42,910 nucleotides of DNA from an unicellular cyanobacterium SU3 (GCA_002172675.1 NETF01000183.1:1-42910); one strand, 5' to 3'. Shown: positions 1 to 9,968, counted from the stretch's first letter. Numbers and translations are program-made. Notes: a model not told the origin generated them from the letters alone.

Positions 1-1
1 A

Positions 2-127
2 AAACATGGACGAAGAGAAAGAAGTCTTTTTCGCTATGGACTTGACCATTTACGTTCCATTGTTAATGATCTTGACTTAAAACATTCTGAGTTTTTAGAA
101 TGCTTATATTTTTTGTCCTGTACTTAG
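2..127 (+). pseudogene. C-terminal end of a DDE transposase (cut by the window edge)
   Basis: An open frame enters from the left edge and stops with TAG at 125-127, giving 41 residues. It contains the stretch RRERSLFRYGLDHLRS and ends in FLSCT. That basic 'FRYGLD' block followed by a terminal LSCT is how I remember IS4-type transposases of cyanobacteria ending. This is recognition by memory, not a search. The stop lies only 8 bases from the stop of the convergent DUF2252 gene, so one end of the insertion sequence probably lies close to or inside that gene's 3' flank. Whether the element is intact cannot be seen. The family assignment is tentative; transposase identity is more secure than the family. 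Confidence 0.6.
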
Positions 128-134
128 AAATTAT

Positions 135-1640
135 TTAGTCACATTTGGGACAATTAGTCATTTGTTTTTCTTGCTTCAATTTTGTTACAAATTCTAAAAA
201 ACCATCATAATCACTTTCCACTTGATTAGCATAAGCAAATGCTACTTTTTTAACTAATTCTCGAAATTCTTTATGTTTTCCATTAGTTAATTGTATCACT
301 TCCTTTTCAAAGGAATAAGGAATATATTTTTCTTCAAAATCTTTATCAGCACGAGCATGATCTGTGGCTAAAATCTTACCCCATAATTTAGCAATTTCCA
401 ATAAATCAGATTGCTTTGCATTAGCAAAATTAAAAACATTACCTTCTTTATCTTCAATTTCATCTAATGATGCTTTATTGGGAGAAATTTCTCTGACAGA
501 ATAATAACCAGAAAACTCACCATTTTTATCAGAAAAATACATCCATCCTAAGAAATCATCAGTATGTTTGATTAAAGCACGATAAGCGATCGCATGACGT
601 TGTGCATCGTTATCAAAAAGCTTATCATAAGTAGCTTTTTCTGTTGAATTAAAGACATGATAAGGACTTGGTTTACGTTGACGTTTAATATCTAAAATGC
701 GATCGTCTTCTAGAGAATCTGATTTTCCTTCAATTAATATATAATAACGAGGAGTGCCTAAAGATCCTAATCCAGCTTTTAACCTTGATGCAATATCTTT
801 AACGTTAAAGTAATTTTCATCATACTTAAGTTTTCCTGTTAAAGTATTATCATAAGCTATCATTTGTGAGATAATTGTTGCTTTTTCTTCTGGGGATACT
901 ATTTCTAATTCATCCCTTTCTTCAGGTGTTTTAAAGCGTCTTTTATCCTTTTCATTTCTTGTCCATTGTTCGAGTAGTTTTTTTCGACTTATTTCTTCAG
1001 TATATTCAATAAGATCCTTTATTTTTCCGTCAGTATTATCCTTAGTAAAATAAGTGTCTGTTTCATCATTATTTCCTTGGTATTCAGCTAAAGTATCTAG
1101 ATAAGATTCAATGAATTTATCAATCACATCAGCAATTTTTTCTTTCTTATCTGCATTTAAAGCAGTAGGATGACTATTGCTGATAGAAAGAATAATACTG
1201 GTAGCCATACGCCATATATCATATTGATAGTCAGCAATAACTGATTCATCAAAGTCATTAAGGTCAAAAATTACTTCGTTTTCATCATTATTATAGGTTC
1301 CAAAATTATCTACGTGCAAATCACCAGATATCCAGATATTTGTCTGTTCACTAGAAAACTCATTTAATCGATTATCTTCGGAGAAATCATCCCAAAATAA
1401 ATAATTAGTTCCTCGATAAAAAGGAAAAGCTGCACAAGCAAGACGACAATATTTTTCATATTTAATGTCATTTTTTAAGTTTTTATTCACTTCTTTTATC
1501 TTGAGAATAATTTCTTCTTTTCTACTTTGATTTTCATTGAATTCTGCCCAAGCTAACCTAGGAAATATACCAAAACTAATTAAAATGATAACAAGACAAA
1601 TAGTACACAATTCTATAAAAAATAAATTTTTCTTTTCCAT
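135..1640 (-). CDS. DUF2252 family protein with N-terminal membrane anchor
   Basis: A 501-residue protein. Residues 5-31 form a hydrophobic segment ending in a possible signal-peptidase site (AWA|EF), so the protein is probably exported or membrane anchored. The DUF2252 signature is clear: WISGDLHVDNFG at residues 103-114, followed by DLNDFDES at 126-133. In this family these blocks resemble the catalytic loop and metal-binding Asp of the aminoglycoside-phosphotransferase/kinase fold. Biochemical function is not established for the family, so phosphotransfer is only an inference. The protein ends in CPKCD, a short Cys pair that could bind metal. It is convergent with the transposase fragment at the left edge and is followed upstream by moeA on the same strand, 123 bases away, so the two are probably separate transcripts. 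Confidence 0.8.
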   Translation of the reverse strand: MEKKNLFFIELCTICLVIILISFGIFPRLAWAEFNENQSRKEEIILKIKEVNKNLKNDIKYEKYCRLACAAFPFYRGTNYLFWDDFSEDNRLNEFSSEQTNIWISGDLHVDNFGTYNNDENEVIFDLNDFDESVIADYQYDIWRMATSIILSISNSHPTALNADKKEKIADVIDKFIESYLDTLAEYQGNNDETDTYFTKDNTDGKIKDLIEYTEEISRKKLLEQWTRNEKDKRRFKTPEERDELEIVSPEEKATIISQMIAYDNTLTGKLKYDENYFNVKDIASRLKAGLGSLGTPRYYILIEGKSDSLEDDRILDIKRQRKPSPYHVFNSTEKATYDKLFDNDAQRHAIAYRALIKHTDDFLGWMYFSDKNGEFSGYYSVREISPNKASLDEIEDKEGNVFNFANAKQSDLLEIAKLWGKILATDHARADKDFEEKYIPYSFEKEVIQLTNGKHKEFRELVKKVAFAYANQVESDYDGFLEFVTKLKQEKQMTNCPKCD

Positions 1641-1763
1641 ACTTTTTGACTCAATTAATATTCTTTTTTAGCCTAACATAATATTCTTAATCGAGATTAA
1701 AAAATATGTAAATAAATGAAGCTAATAATCTTATATTTTGCTAAGTAATGTAAATAATTGTTT

Positions 1764-2996
1764 TCAATTTGATAAAGAAAGAACGTTAACTGTTTCTCCT
1801 CGATTAATTTTGGTGACTCCTACTGGTAAAATGGCTAAGGCATTAGTTAAAGCTAAGTTGATTAAATTGGCTGAATTTTGACTTCCTTGGGCTAAAGTAA
1901 ATACATATTCACCATCTATTAATTTTAACTGTCCCCAAATATAGGTTTCTCTTTGACCTTTAGAAGATAAATTATTTTCAGATTTTACGGTGATCAATTT
2001 TGGTTGATAATCTCCTTTAATTCCCGATAATTTATCTAAAGCAAGTTTAACAAATCGCCAACAACTAACCAAAGCAGATACAGGATTTCCAGGTAGTCCA
2101 AAATAGACGCATCCGTTATTAAATTTAGCCACTGTTAACGGTTTTCCTGGTTTCATTGCAACACCATTAACCATAATTTGACCACCTAATTTAGCCAAAA
2201 TACTATTAATATAATCATAATCACCAACAGAAACCCCACCAGTCGAAAGCACAAAATCTGCTGTACTGATAGCCTCGCTAATTTTCTGTTTAATCAGTTC
2301 AGGTTCATCTTTAACAATACCTAAAGAAATAGGAATTCCTCCATTTTTAAGAATAAATGCTTTAAGTCCATATTTATTAGAATCAATAATTTGTCCAGGA
2401 TGTAACTGTTCAGTTGGGGTTATCAATTCATTTCCAGTCGATAAAATAGCCACACGAGGACGACGATAAACCCTAATAGTAGAACATTGTGCCGTTGCTA
2501 AAACAGCCATTTCTGACTCATTAATGTAAATACCTGGATTTAATAAAATATTACCAGCCTGATAAAAACTGCCTTGTTTTCTAACAAATTCTCCTAGATT
2601 ATTAGGTGGAGATAAAATAATAACTTTTTTTCCTTCCTTGCGCGTATTTTCCTGCATGATAATAGTGTCAACCCCATCAGGTAACATCGCCCCAGTAAAA
2701 ATTCGACAAGCTTCCCCTGATTTAATTGATTGTTTCGGGTTAATTCCTGCAGGAATTTCTGCTACAATATCCAGAGTGATAGGATAGCCAGAGTTTGACT
2801 GTTTAACATCCTCAAAGCGAACCCCATAACCATCCATAGCGGAATTATCCCAATAAGGAAAATTTAAGGGACTACTAATAGATTGAGCTAAAATTCTTCC
2901 CATTGCTTCATCTAAGGAAATGGTGTCTGTCTCTTGTAAGCTTTCTACTAACTCTAAAATAATAGTTTGAGCTTCTTGAACGGAAATTATAGTCAT
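1764..2996 (-). CDS. moeA: Molybdopterin molybdenumtransferase MoeA
   Basis: A 410-residue protein of normal MoeA length. MoeA inserts molybdate into adenylylated molybdopterin, the last step of molybdenum cofactor synthesis, in the cytoplasm. Visible family blocks are NSAMDGYGV at residues 51-59, the IFTGAMLPDGVD block near residue 100, LSTGNELI near 185, GGVSVGDYD near 255 and GLPGNPVSA near 300. The last three belong to the MogA-like domain that holds the cofactor intermediate. It reads divergently from the pix operon leader gene, with 183 bases between the two starts. A likely role is supply of cofactor to nitrate reductase, but no other moa/moe gene is in the window. Confidence 0.95.
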   Translation of the reverse strand: MTIISVQEAQTIILELVESLQETDTISLDEAMGRILAQSISSPLNFPYWDNSAMDGYGVRFEDVKQSNSGYPITLDIVAEIPAGINPKQSIKSGEACRIFTGAMLPDGVDTIIMQENTRKEGKKVIILSPPNNLGEFVRKQGSFYQAGNILLNPGIYINESEMAVLATAQCSTIRVYRRPRVAILSTGNELITPTEQLHPGQIIDSNKYGLKAFILKNGGIPISLGIVKDEPELIKQKISEAISTADFVLSTGGVSVGDYDYINSILAKLGGQIMVNGVAMKPGKPLTVAKFNNGCVYFGLPGNPVSALVSCWRFVKLALDKLSGIKGDYQPKLITVKSENNLSSKGQRETYIWGQLKLIDGEYVFTLAQGSQNSANLINLALTNALAILPVGVTKINRGETVNVLSLSN

Positions 2997-3179
2997 GATG
3001 TTAGGTTTTAACTTGATAAAAAGTTATCCCAATCATAAAATATTCTCTGTTTAATTTGATCCTCGATGGCATTTTTAAATTGATTAGATTAAGAATTTCT
3101 CTTCTAAAATAAGTATAAATTGCTATAGTATTAAAGCGAAAATGTGCTAAAAGAGTGGCAATAGGGATTTAAAGATGCT

Positions 3180-3854
3180 ATGCACCAGTGCAGGAACAAA
3201 AACCTAAATCAAATAGAAGCATTATTGAGTCGCTACGGATTCGAGATCAAAGAAGTTAGCATTTCTGAGTTAATCGAAAAGTGGGTAGCATCTTACTCAG
3301 TTTATTGGATTCGTTTGGCTATTGTCGAAGCCCTTTATCAAGGACGTTATAAAGCCATTTCTGTTGAGCATATTCTTGCCCTTTGGAAACGTCTGGGACA
3401 TCCTACCTATCATTTTACCTACGAGTTTGAACGATTTATTACTCGTAATCTTTTTGTTGAAGATGTCAGCAATCATAAAATAGTAGAAGAACAACAACCA
3501 GAAGAACAGTCATCAACTCCAGAAAAACTTATAGAACCTGCCCCAAAAAATAATATTACCTTAACGCCGATTCAAGAATTAGTGAAGAAAATAGCAATTC
3601 CCATTTCTATTGCCACTGAGAAATTAAATCACAAAACTGAGAGAATTGAAGAGTTAAACGGGGCAGTTGCCGAAAAAGTAGAGCAAGAAAATACCGCGAT
3701 CGCAGAACAAGAAATAAACTCCCAAACTACCTTAACTCCACAAAAGACCCCTCGTACCATTAATCAATTTACTCCCCATTCCGATGCTTCAAACTTTTAT
3801 GGAAAATTGAGGGCTGTCGCTTATCAAGAACTAGAAGAAGATCAAGATAATTAG
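3180..3854 (+). CDS. Conserved cyanobacterial protein of unknown function, leader gene of the pix operon
   Basis: A 224-residue protein that I do not recognise as a named domain. Residues 1-95 look like a compact, mostly helical domain rich in aromatic residues (WIRLAIVEALYQGRY, HPTYHFTYEFERF). The rest is a low-complexity, Glu/Gln/Pro/Thr-rich tail that is probably disordered, and the last 25 residues look ordered again. It ends 55 bases before the first possible start of pixG and on the same strand, which suggests co-transcription with the phototaxis genes. A role as an accessory or adaptor for that array is an inference from position alone. No signal peptide or membrane segment is visible. 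Confidence 0.6.
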   Translation: MHQCRNKNLNQIEALLSRYGFEIKEVSISELIEKWVASYSVYWIRLAIVEALYQGRYKAISVEHILALWKRLGHPTYHFTYEFERFITRNLFVEDVSNHKIVEEQQPEEQSSTPEKLIEPAPKNNITLTPIQELVKKIAIPISIATEKLNHKTERIEELNGAVAEKVEQENTAIAEQEINSQTTLTPQKTPRTINQFTPHSDASNFYGKLRAVAYQELEEDQDN

Positions 3855-3984
3855 TGACTCATCATCATCCCTAATTTTTTCTTTTATCCTCAGGTCTAAA
3901 CCCCCTGAAATGTTATTTTTCTTGAAATTTAGGGAATCCTATAACCGTAACACTGTGATTAGTCACTTTATCGAAGATGCAATG

Positions 3985-5187
3985 ATGACAGCTTCCTATC
4001 CTCCTCAAAATCCAATTTCCATACCAGAATTTACACCCTCAAGACAAACTAGCTTTTTTGATACCCTCAAACAACCTAGATTTAGTGGTCAATTGATCCT
4101 GACTAATAGTAAAGGGGATAAATGGTTTTTTTACTTGTATTTAGGGCGCATTATGTATGCCACTGGGGGAACCCACCCAGTCAGACGGTGGCGAAGACAT
4201 ATCGCTCGTTATTTGCCTGAAATTGCCTCTAAATTATCCTCCTTGCAGCTAGATTTAGCCAGTTTAGGAAATCAAGACTTTCGCTTATGCTGGGAATATC
4301 AACTGTTGTGTTTGTGGGTAGAACAACAGAAAATTAGTCGCGAAAAAGCAGCGAGAATGATTCGTTCGGTCATTATCGAAGTGCTATTCGATATCACCCA
4401 AAGTATCGAAGTTACCTGTGAACTCAGACAAGATAACTTGCTTTCAACTCGATTGGTGTTAATCGATGCCGATCAATTAATTAACGAAGCTCATCAACAA
4501 TGGCAAGCTTGGCAAGGGGCAAAAGTTGCCGATCGCTCCCCTAACTCTGCCCCCATCATTAGACAGGCCGAAGAATTACAACAACGGACTTCCCCCCAAG
4601 TCTACCAGACCTTAAAACAACTCCTAGACGGCAATCAAACCCTACGGGATCTCTCAGTACGGATGAAACGGGATGTCGTTACTGTCACCAGTTCTCTACT
4701 GCCCTATGTTCAAATGGGATTAGTCGAATTAATCACCATCGAAGACTTATCCCCTCCCGTTTCCACTCCCACTCCCACCGCCACTGCAGCCACTCCAGAG
4801 GTTTCTGCCGGCCCATTGGTAGCTTGTGTCGATGATAGTCCCCTGATGTGTCAAACCCTGGAGAAAATTCTCGTCGGAGCCAACTATCAATTTTTAGGCA
4901 TCAACGATCCCTTAAGAGCGATCGCTATCTTATTAGCCCGTAAACCGGCTGTTATTTTCTTAGATTTGGTGATGCCCAACGCCAACGGTTATGAAATTTG
5001 TGGCCAACTGAGAAAACTCTCCTTTTTCCGTCATACCCCCATCATTATCCTGACTGGTAATGACGGCATTGTGGATCGCGTTCGGGCAAGAATGGTAGGT
5101 TCAACGGATTTTATGAGTAAACCGGTCAATCCTGATGTCGTTTTAAGTGCCATTCGCAAACATCTTAAACAAGAAAACGTAGCTTAA
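3985..5187 (+). CDS. pixG: PatA/PixG-type response regulator (PATAN domain plus receiver)
   Basis: The frame is open from 3910, but the first 24-25 residues look like read-through of untranslated leader. The ATG pair at 3982/3985 gives a start MTASYPPQ and about 400 residues. The N-terminal half carries a PATAN-type domain (the block GDKWFFYLYLGRIMYATGG). A Pro/Thr-rich linker follows, and a C-terminal receiver has VDDSP, the phosphoacceptor in FLDLVMP and a conserved Lys in MSKPV. In Synechocystis the homologous PixG heads the pix phototaxis operon and is thought to be a motility output regulator. In this window it precedes pixH, pixI, two pixJ-like genes and pixL in the same order. Assignment is by domain layout and synteny. 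Confidence 0.85.
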   Translation: MTASYPPQNPISIPEFTPSRQTSFFDTLKQPRFSGQLILTNSKGDKWFFYLYLGRIMYATGGTHPVRRWRRHIARYLPEIASKLSSLQLDLASLGNQDFRLCWEYQLLCLWVEQQKISREKAARMIRSVIIEVLFDITQSIEVTCELRQDNLLSTRLVLIDADQLINEAHQQWQAWQGAKVADRSPNSAPIIRQAEELQQRTSPQVYQTLKQLLDGNQTLRDLSVRMKRDVVTVTSSLLPYVQMGLVELITIEDLSPPVSTPTPTATAATPEVSAGPLVACVDDSPLMCQTLEKILVGANYQFLGINDPLRAIAILLARKPAVIFLDLVMPNANGYEICGQLRKLSFFRHTPIIILTGNDGIVDRVRARMVGSTDFMSKPVNPDVVLSAIRKHLKQENVA

Positions 5188-5210
5188 AGGAAATTGAAAC
5201 TTTTTCCTTT
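5186..5210 (+). terminator. Short hairpin after pixG, possible attenuator
   Basis: Inverted repeat AAAGGAAA (5186-5193) and TTTCCTTT (5203-5210) separated by 9 bases, beginning at the pixG stop codon. The stem is AT-rich and there is no downstream T-run, so full termination is doubtful. It could lower transcription into pixH or stabilise the upstream message. Confidence 0.3.
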
Positions 5211-5319
5211 GTAAATTTTACGTACCCTATCCATTAAAAATGTTACTTTCCTTAGGTTTTAGGGAATTGTAAGACTATAGAACCAGCTTAATCAAACATC
5301 AACTGAGGCAGAAATCATC

Positions 5320-5682
5320 ATGGGAACCGTCCTTGTCATTGAAGATTCTTTAACAGAAAGAGAAATTATTACCCAATATTTAAAACTTGCAGGTATCACC
5401 GCCGCCATCGCCAGTAGTGGAGAAGAAGCCTTAGAAAAATTAAATGGAGAATTGCCTGATCTCATTGTTTTAGATGTCGTTTTACCCGGAGTCAGTGGCT
5501 TTGAAATCTGTCGAGCCATCAAAGGCGAAGAACGGACCAGTAAAATTCCGATCATTATTTGTTCAACCAAAGACACAGATATGGACAAATTTTGGGGCAA
5601 ACGTCAGGGTGCAGATGCTTACATTCCCAAACCCATTGATCAAGATACCTTTCTCAGCACCATTAAACAACTGATTCCCTAA
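5320..5682 (+). CDS. pixH: Single-domain CheY-like response regulator PixH
   Basis: A 120-residue stand-alone receiver. All active-site residues are present: acidic pair E8/D9, phosphoacceptor D52 in VLDVVLPG, a Ser/Thr at the CSTKD block and K104 in YIPKP. It has no output domain and so should act as a diffusible CheY or a phosphate sink for PixL. It sits between pixG and the CheW gene pixI, 132 bases after pixG, matching the pixG-pixH-pixI order of the Synechocystis phototaxis operon. Start ATG at 5320. Confidence 0.88.
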   Translation: MGTVLVIEDSLTEREIITQYLKLAGITAAIASSGEEALEKLNGELPDLIVLDVVLPGVSGFEICRAIKGEERTSKIPIIICSTKDTDMDKFWGKRQGADAYIPKPIDQDTFLSTIKQLIP

Positions 5683-5703
5683 ATTTAAAAGGAGTGACCC
5701 ATT

Positions 5704-6258
5704 GTGGTTCAACATGGATTTTCTCAGATCAACTCGACAACAACCTCCCTAGAAAGCAAAGAACGTCATCAATTAGAGCAATTTTTACGATTTCAGTTAG
5801 TTCCAGACACTACCTTACTCTTACCCGTTAACCAGTTAACCGAAGTCATTACCATTCCCCTGGGTCAAATTGTTCCCATTCCTCAAATCCCCTCTTGGGT
5901 AATGGGAGTCTATAACTGGCGTGGAGAAATTCTCTGGATCATCGATTTAGGGGAATTATTAGGGTTAACCCCTTGGCATCAACAGCCCCGAGTCACCCCC
6001 ATTTATCGCACCATTGTTCTTCATTCTGGTAAAACCTCCCACAAAGTCGCTAAAGCTCATCGTCAGCATATTGGGGCGGTGGTTAGTCAAGTCGATGATA
6101 TGGAATGGTGTAATCCTAATGAAATTCAATCTCCTCCGGGATCAGCCGTGACCTCTGGCTTAGCCGCCTTTCTGCGAGGTTATTGGTTGCCACCCCGTGG
6201 AGATATGGTAGTGGTTCTCGACGGAGAAGCTATCCTAGCAGCCATGCCTAAACCTTAA
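5704..6258 (+). CDS. pixI: CheW-like coupling protein PixI
   Basis: A 184-residue CheW-domain protein. It begins with GTG at 5704, supported by AAAGGAG ending about 8 bases upstream; no ATG start fits this ribosome site. Features of CheW are visible: a beta-rich fold with LLLPVNQLTEVI, the block PSWVMGVYNWRGEILWIIDL typical of CheW beta-strands, and a C-terminal VVVLDGEAILA. CheW bridges MCP receptors and the CheA kinase. It follows pixH by 21 bases, so translation is probably coupled. It differs from the second CheW-like gene at the operon's end (16910), so the array has two distinct couplers. Confidence 0.85.
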   Translation: MVQHGFSQINSTTTSLESKERHQLEQFLRFQLVPDTTLLLPVNQLTEVITIPLGQIVPIPQIPSWVMGVYNWRGEILWIIDLGELLGLTPWHQQPRVTPIYRTIVLHSGKTSHKVAKAHRQHIGAVVSQVDDMEWCNPNEIQSPPGSAVTSGLAAFLRGYWLPPRGDMVVVLDGEAILAAMPKP

Positions 6259-6481
6259 TGATTCAACGGTTCAATTCAAAATCTTGACAAGATTCTACTA
6301 TAGACTTGCTTATTTTCTACATTGATTGCCTATTACTTAATTGAAAAAATTTAATTACTTTGAGCTTCTTCTTTATTTATCTTTACTACTCCTAACTTTT
6401 CACACCGAACTTAAGTAGCTATAGCACTACACATTAGGGTTAAGACATACCCAAGTTATGAACTCTAGTCCCAGCTGCCTT

Positions 6482-6512
6482 TTGACTTTTGCCTTTCCCG
6501 TAGCGGTATAGT
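6482..6512 (+). promoter_or_regulatory. Possible internal promoter in front of the first pixJ gene
   Basis: TTGACT at 6482-6487 and TATAGT at 6507-6512, separated by 19 bases, lie in the roughly 290-base gap between pixI and the likely ATG of the first receptor. The spacing is two bases longer than ideal and the -35 lies in a 'gcctt/gactt' repeat-like sequence, so this is only a candidate. The remaining gap (6259-6481) shows no gene. Confidence 0.25.
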
Positions 6513-6548
6513 ACCCCTTTATTGAAAACTCACTCTTTGGTTAACGTT

Positions 6549-9500
6549 ATGACTCAGACTTCTCCTAACTCAAATTCCCAGAATAATCACGAAAGCAACG
6601 GTTTTGTTTCTCAAGATGTTTCTGTTGAAAACGATCAATCCCCCCAAACCCCTGACACTGAAAGCAACGAATCCCAAATTTTAGCCATTGAAAGGGAAGT
6701 TACCCTTCCCCCAGAAAGTCCTAGAGACAAACCAACCACCAGCTCGAAACATTCGCCGATTATTCAATGGTGGCAAGATTTAACTTTACGTTCCAAAAGT
6801 ATTATCGCTGCTACAGCTATTGGTATCACCCCAGTTGTGGCAGTGGGTTCTTTAGCTTATGGTATTTCTAACAAGATTATCTACCATCAGACCAAAGCAA
6901 CAGAAATTTCCCGTGCAGTCGGGTTGAGCGATGAGGTGTCTCGGTTTATAAGCGATCGCTATCTCGATATCCAAGGGTTAGCCACCTTAGACACTTTTAC
7001 TAAAGCTGAGTTAAGAAATCAACTTTCTCCTCAAGATAAACAAAAAGTCTTAGATCGTTATATCAATATTTATCAGTTGTATGACAGTATTGCTGTCTTT
7101 GATTTACAAGGGGATGTGATTGGTCAATCCGGCGGAACCCCCCTGAAAAATCATGCTGATCGCGGTTATTTTCAAGAAGTTCTTAACACTAAATCCCCGA
7201 CTGTGACGCAACCTCTCATTTCTACCACAGAAGGAACATTTAACGTCTATTTCGCGGCTCCTGTATTGGATAGTCAGACGGGGGATGTGGTGGCGGTTAT
7301 TCGTTCTAGAATGCCTGTTAAACATCTGCAAAACGTGGTTAAGCAGGGGATGAATCAAGGAGAAGATATTTACTTAGTTAATAAGAATGAAGAGGTTTTT
7401 CTTGCTCCTGAGGGGATTAAAGTAACCCAAACCAATAGTGCAGGTAAAGTTGATGAGAGAAGCGAGAAGTTTGAACACCAAGCAGTTAAAGCGTCCTCCT
7501 TGTTTTCTGTTTATTCTACTCTTAACGATCAACAACAACCAGGAGCCAAGCTAGGTGCAACAGAATTAGTGGCTTTATCCCCTTTTACTAGCATCGATAA
7601 GCTACCTGATCTAGGATGGAATGCCGTTGTTACCCTCGATAATGCTGTCGCCTTTGCAACCCAGCGACGACTACTATCAGCTATCTTTTTGGGAACCTTA
7701 GTCACTGCTGGTTTAGCAGGGGCTGTCGCTATTCTGCTTTCTGAACAAATTACCCGTCCTCTACGCCGAGTTACCTCTGCAGTAAAGAAAATTGGTGAAG
7801 GGGACTTAGATGTAGAAGTAGAAGTATTAGGTCATGATGAGTTTGCTATTTTAGCCGAAAACGTCAACACCATGACCCAACAGATTCATACGTTAGTAGA
7901 AAAACAAACTTTCTCGACTCAACAAGCTAACCTCCTCGCTGAAATTGCCAGTAGCGTTATTGCCGATCGCCATGCCTTACAACGGATTTTAGATCGAGCC
8001 TTAGAAGGGTTACGAGAAGTCCTGAGAGTTGATCGGGTGGTCATTTATGAATTTAATTTTGATGGCTGTGCTTTTATTTCCCATGAATCCGTTGATCCGT
8101 CTTATCCCAGTGCTAAAGAACTACAAATCGGCGATCGCTGTATTCCTCCAGAACTCATTGAACAATACCGTAAAGGCCGCGTAGTAGCCACTGATAATGT
8201 CCATGAAGCTGGCTTTCATCCTGAACATTATCAACTCATGGAACAGTTGCATATTGACGCTAATTTAGTGGTTCCCATCATGAGACAAGGGGATGTGTTC
8301 GGATTATTAATTGCCCATCATTGCCAAGGAACTCATCAATGGCAAGCCGAGGAAATCTCCTTTATGCAACGTTTAGCCGAACAGTTAACTATTACCCTAG
8401 ATCGTATTATCTTACAACAGCAACAACGGGGAGATGCCAAACGGGCCCAACTATTACGGGATATTACTATTAAAGCTGCAGCCGCCCTCAACACAGAAGA
8501 AGTGATGCAGATAGCGGTTGAAGATATGCGTCGCGCTTTGAAAACCGATCGCGTACTGATTTACACTTTCGATGAGCAATGGCTAGGAACCATTGTGGCC
8601 GAAGACGTAGCCGACGAATATCCCAAAGCATTAAACGCCGAAATTATGGATCCCTGTTTTGCCACTAAATTCGTCGATAAATACCTCAATGGTCGGGTTA
8701 AAGCGATTTCAGATATCTATAACGCAGGACTGACCGAATGTTACCTCAATGAACTGAAACCCTTTAAAGTGCGTGCTAATTTGGTTGCGCCCGTTATTCG
8801 TAAAGGAAAATTATTAGGATTATATATTGCCCATGAATGTTCGGGCCCTAGAAACTGGACTCCTTCAGAAATTAGCTTTTTCTCCCAAGTGGCTGCTCAG
8901 ATCGGGTTTGCTCTAGAAAGGGCTGATCTGCTTGAACAACAGAAAATTTCTGAACAAGAACAAAGAAACGCCAAAGAACAATTACAACGACGGGCATTAG
9001 AATTACTCATGGAAGTTGATCCCGTTTCTCAAGGGGATCTCACCATTCGGGCTAGGGTAACAGAAGATGAAATTGGCACCATTGCCGACTCCTATAACGC
9101 CACCATTGAAAACCTGAGAAAAATTGTAAACCAGGTACAAGACGCGACCGGACAACTCTCTAACACCACTAATAAAAACGAGTCGGCGATTCGTTCTTTG
9201 TCCCAAGAAGCCTTTGAACAAGCACAGGATATTTCAGCAGCTTTAGATAAACTGCAGGCCATGAACGAGTCCATTCGCGCCGTTGCTGCCAACGCAGAAT
9301 TAGCCGAAGCCACCGTACAACAAGCCACCGAAACCGTAGAACATGGAGAAGATGCCATGAACCGTACGGTAGACGGCATTATGGCCATTCGGCAGACAGT
9401 AGCAGAAACTGCCAAAAAAGTAAAACGGTTAGGGGAGTCGTCCCAGAAAATTTCTAAAGTTGTGAACTTAATTAGTAGTTTTGCTGACCAGACGAACTTA

Positions 9501-9968
9501 TTGGCGTTGAATGCTTCCATTGAAGCAGCCCACGCAGGAGAAGAAGGACGAGGCTTTGCCGTGGTTGCCGATGAAGTGCGATCGCTGGCGCGTCAGTCCG
9601 CCTCAGCTACCGCAGAAATTGAAGCTTTAGTGGCCAGTATCCAAACGGAAACCAACGAGGTAGTAGCAGCTATGGAAGCAGGGACAGAACAGGTGGTAAC
9701 GGGAACAAAATTAGTGGATGAAACCCGTAAGAGTCTTAATCAAATTACGGCCGCCAGTATTCAAATTAGCGAATTAGTCGAAGCCATTACCCGGTCTGCC
9801 ATTGAACAGTCCCAAACCAGTCAAACCGTAACCCAAACCATGACTCAAGTGGCAGCCATCTCCGATAAAACCTCTACGGAAGCAGCTCAGGTATCTGACT
9901 CGTTCCGAGAACTCTTAGGGGTTGCTCAGTCCTTACAAGAAAGTGTCCGACAGTTCAAAGTCCAGTAG
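6549..9968 (+). CDS. pixJ1: PixJ-type photoreceptor/methyl-accepting chemotaxis protein, first copy
   Basis: Probable start is ATG 6549 (MTQTSPNS), giving 1139 residues; a TTG nine codons upstream is also in frame. Numbering from 6549: disordered tail to about 75, membrane helix 82-107, a Cache-like periplasmic sensor to about 370, second helix 375-397, HAMP 398-447, GAF1 465-619, GAF2 631-791, a second HAMP-like segment 823-860, then the MCP signalling domain to the end. GAF2 is a cyanobacteriochrome of the two-cysteine DXCF type: D701-P-C703-F and the chromophore Cys C731. C731 is followed by Tyr, not the usual His. GAF1 has DRCI (529-532) but Glu559 where the chromophore Cys would be, so it should not bind bilin. 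The MCP hairpin tip has His995 where Tsr has Arg388. It should sense light and control PixL. Confidence 0.9.
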   Translation: MTQTSPNSNSQNNHESNGFVSQDVSVENDQSPQTPDTESNESQILAIEREVTLPPESPRDKPTTSSKHSPIIQWWQDLTLRSKSIIAATAIGITPVVAVGSLAYGISNKIIYHQTKATEISRAVGLSDEVSRFISDRYLDIQGLATLDTFTKAELRNQLSPQDKQKVLDRYINIYQLYDSIAVFDLQGDVIGQSGGTPLKNHADRGYFQEVLNTKSPTVTQPLISTTEGTFNVYFAAPVLDSQTGDVVAVIRSRMPVKHLQNVVKQGMNQGEDIYLVNKNEEVFLAPEGIKVTQTNSAGKVDERSEKFEHQAVKASSLFSVYSTLNDQQQPGAKLGATELVALSPFTSIDKLPDLGWNAVVTLDNAVAFATQRRLLSAIFLGTLVTAGLAGAVAILLSEQITRPLRRVTSAVKKIGEGDLDVEVEVLGHDEFAILAENVNTMTQQIHTLVEKQTFSTQQANLLAEIASSVIADRHALQRILDRALEGLREVLRVDRVVIYEFNFDGCAFISHESVDPSYPSAKELQIGDRCIPPELIEQYRKGRVVATDNVHEAGFHPEHYQLMEQLHIDANLVVPIMRQGDVFGLLIAHHCQGTHQWQAEEISFMQRLAEQLTITLDRIILQQQQRGDAKRAQLLRDITIKAAAALNTEEVMQIAVEDMRRALKTDRVLIYTFDEQWLGTIVAEDVADEYPKALNAEIMDPCFATKFVDKYLNGRVKAISDIYNAGLTECYLNELKPFKVRANLVAPVIRKGKLLGLYIAHECSGPRNWTPSEISFFSQVAAQIGFALERADLLEQQKISEQEQRNAKEQLQRRALELLMEVDPVSQGDLTIRARVTEDEIGTIADSYNATIENLRKIVNQVQDATGQLSNTTNKNESAIRSLSQEAFEQAQDISAALDKLQAMNESIRAVAANAELAEATVQQATETVEHGEDAMNRTVDGIMAIRQTVAETAKKVKRLGESSQKISKVVNLISSFADQTNLLALNASIEAAHAGEEGRGFAVVADEVRSLARQSASATAEIEALVASIQTETNEVVAAMEAGTEQVVTGTKLVDETRKSLNQITAASIQISELVEAITRSAIEQSQTSQTVTQTMTQVAAISDKTSTEAAQVSDSFRELLGVAQSLQESVRQFKVQ

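Noticed and set aside
3124-3129. TATAGT as a -10 box for the pix operon
   Set aside because: No acceptable -35 sequence was found at 16-18 bases upstream, so it is not listed as a promoter.
9092-9520. Minus-strand ORFs opposite the MCP domains
   Set aside because: They are antisense to highly conserved signalling sequence, and similar shadows appear opposite both receptors (also near 12712-12987).
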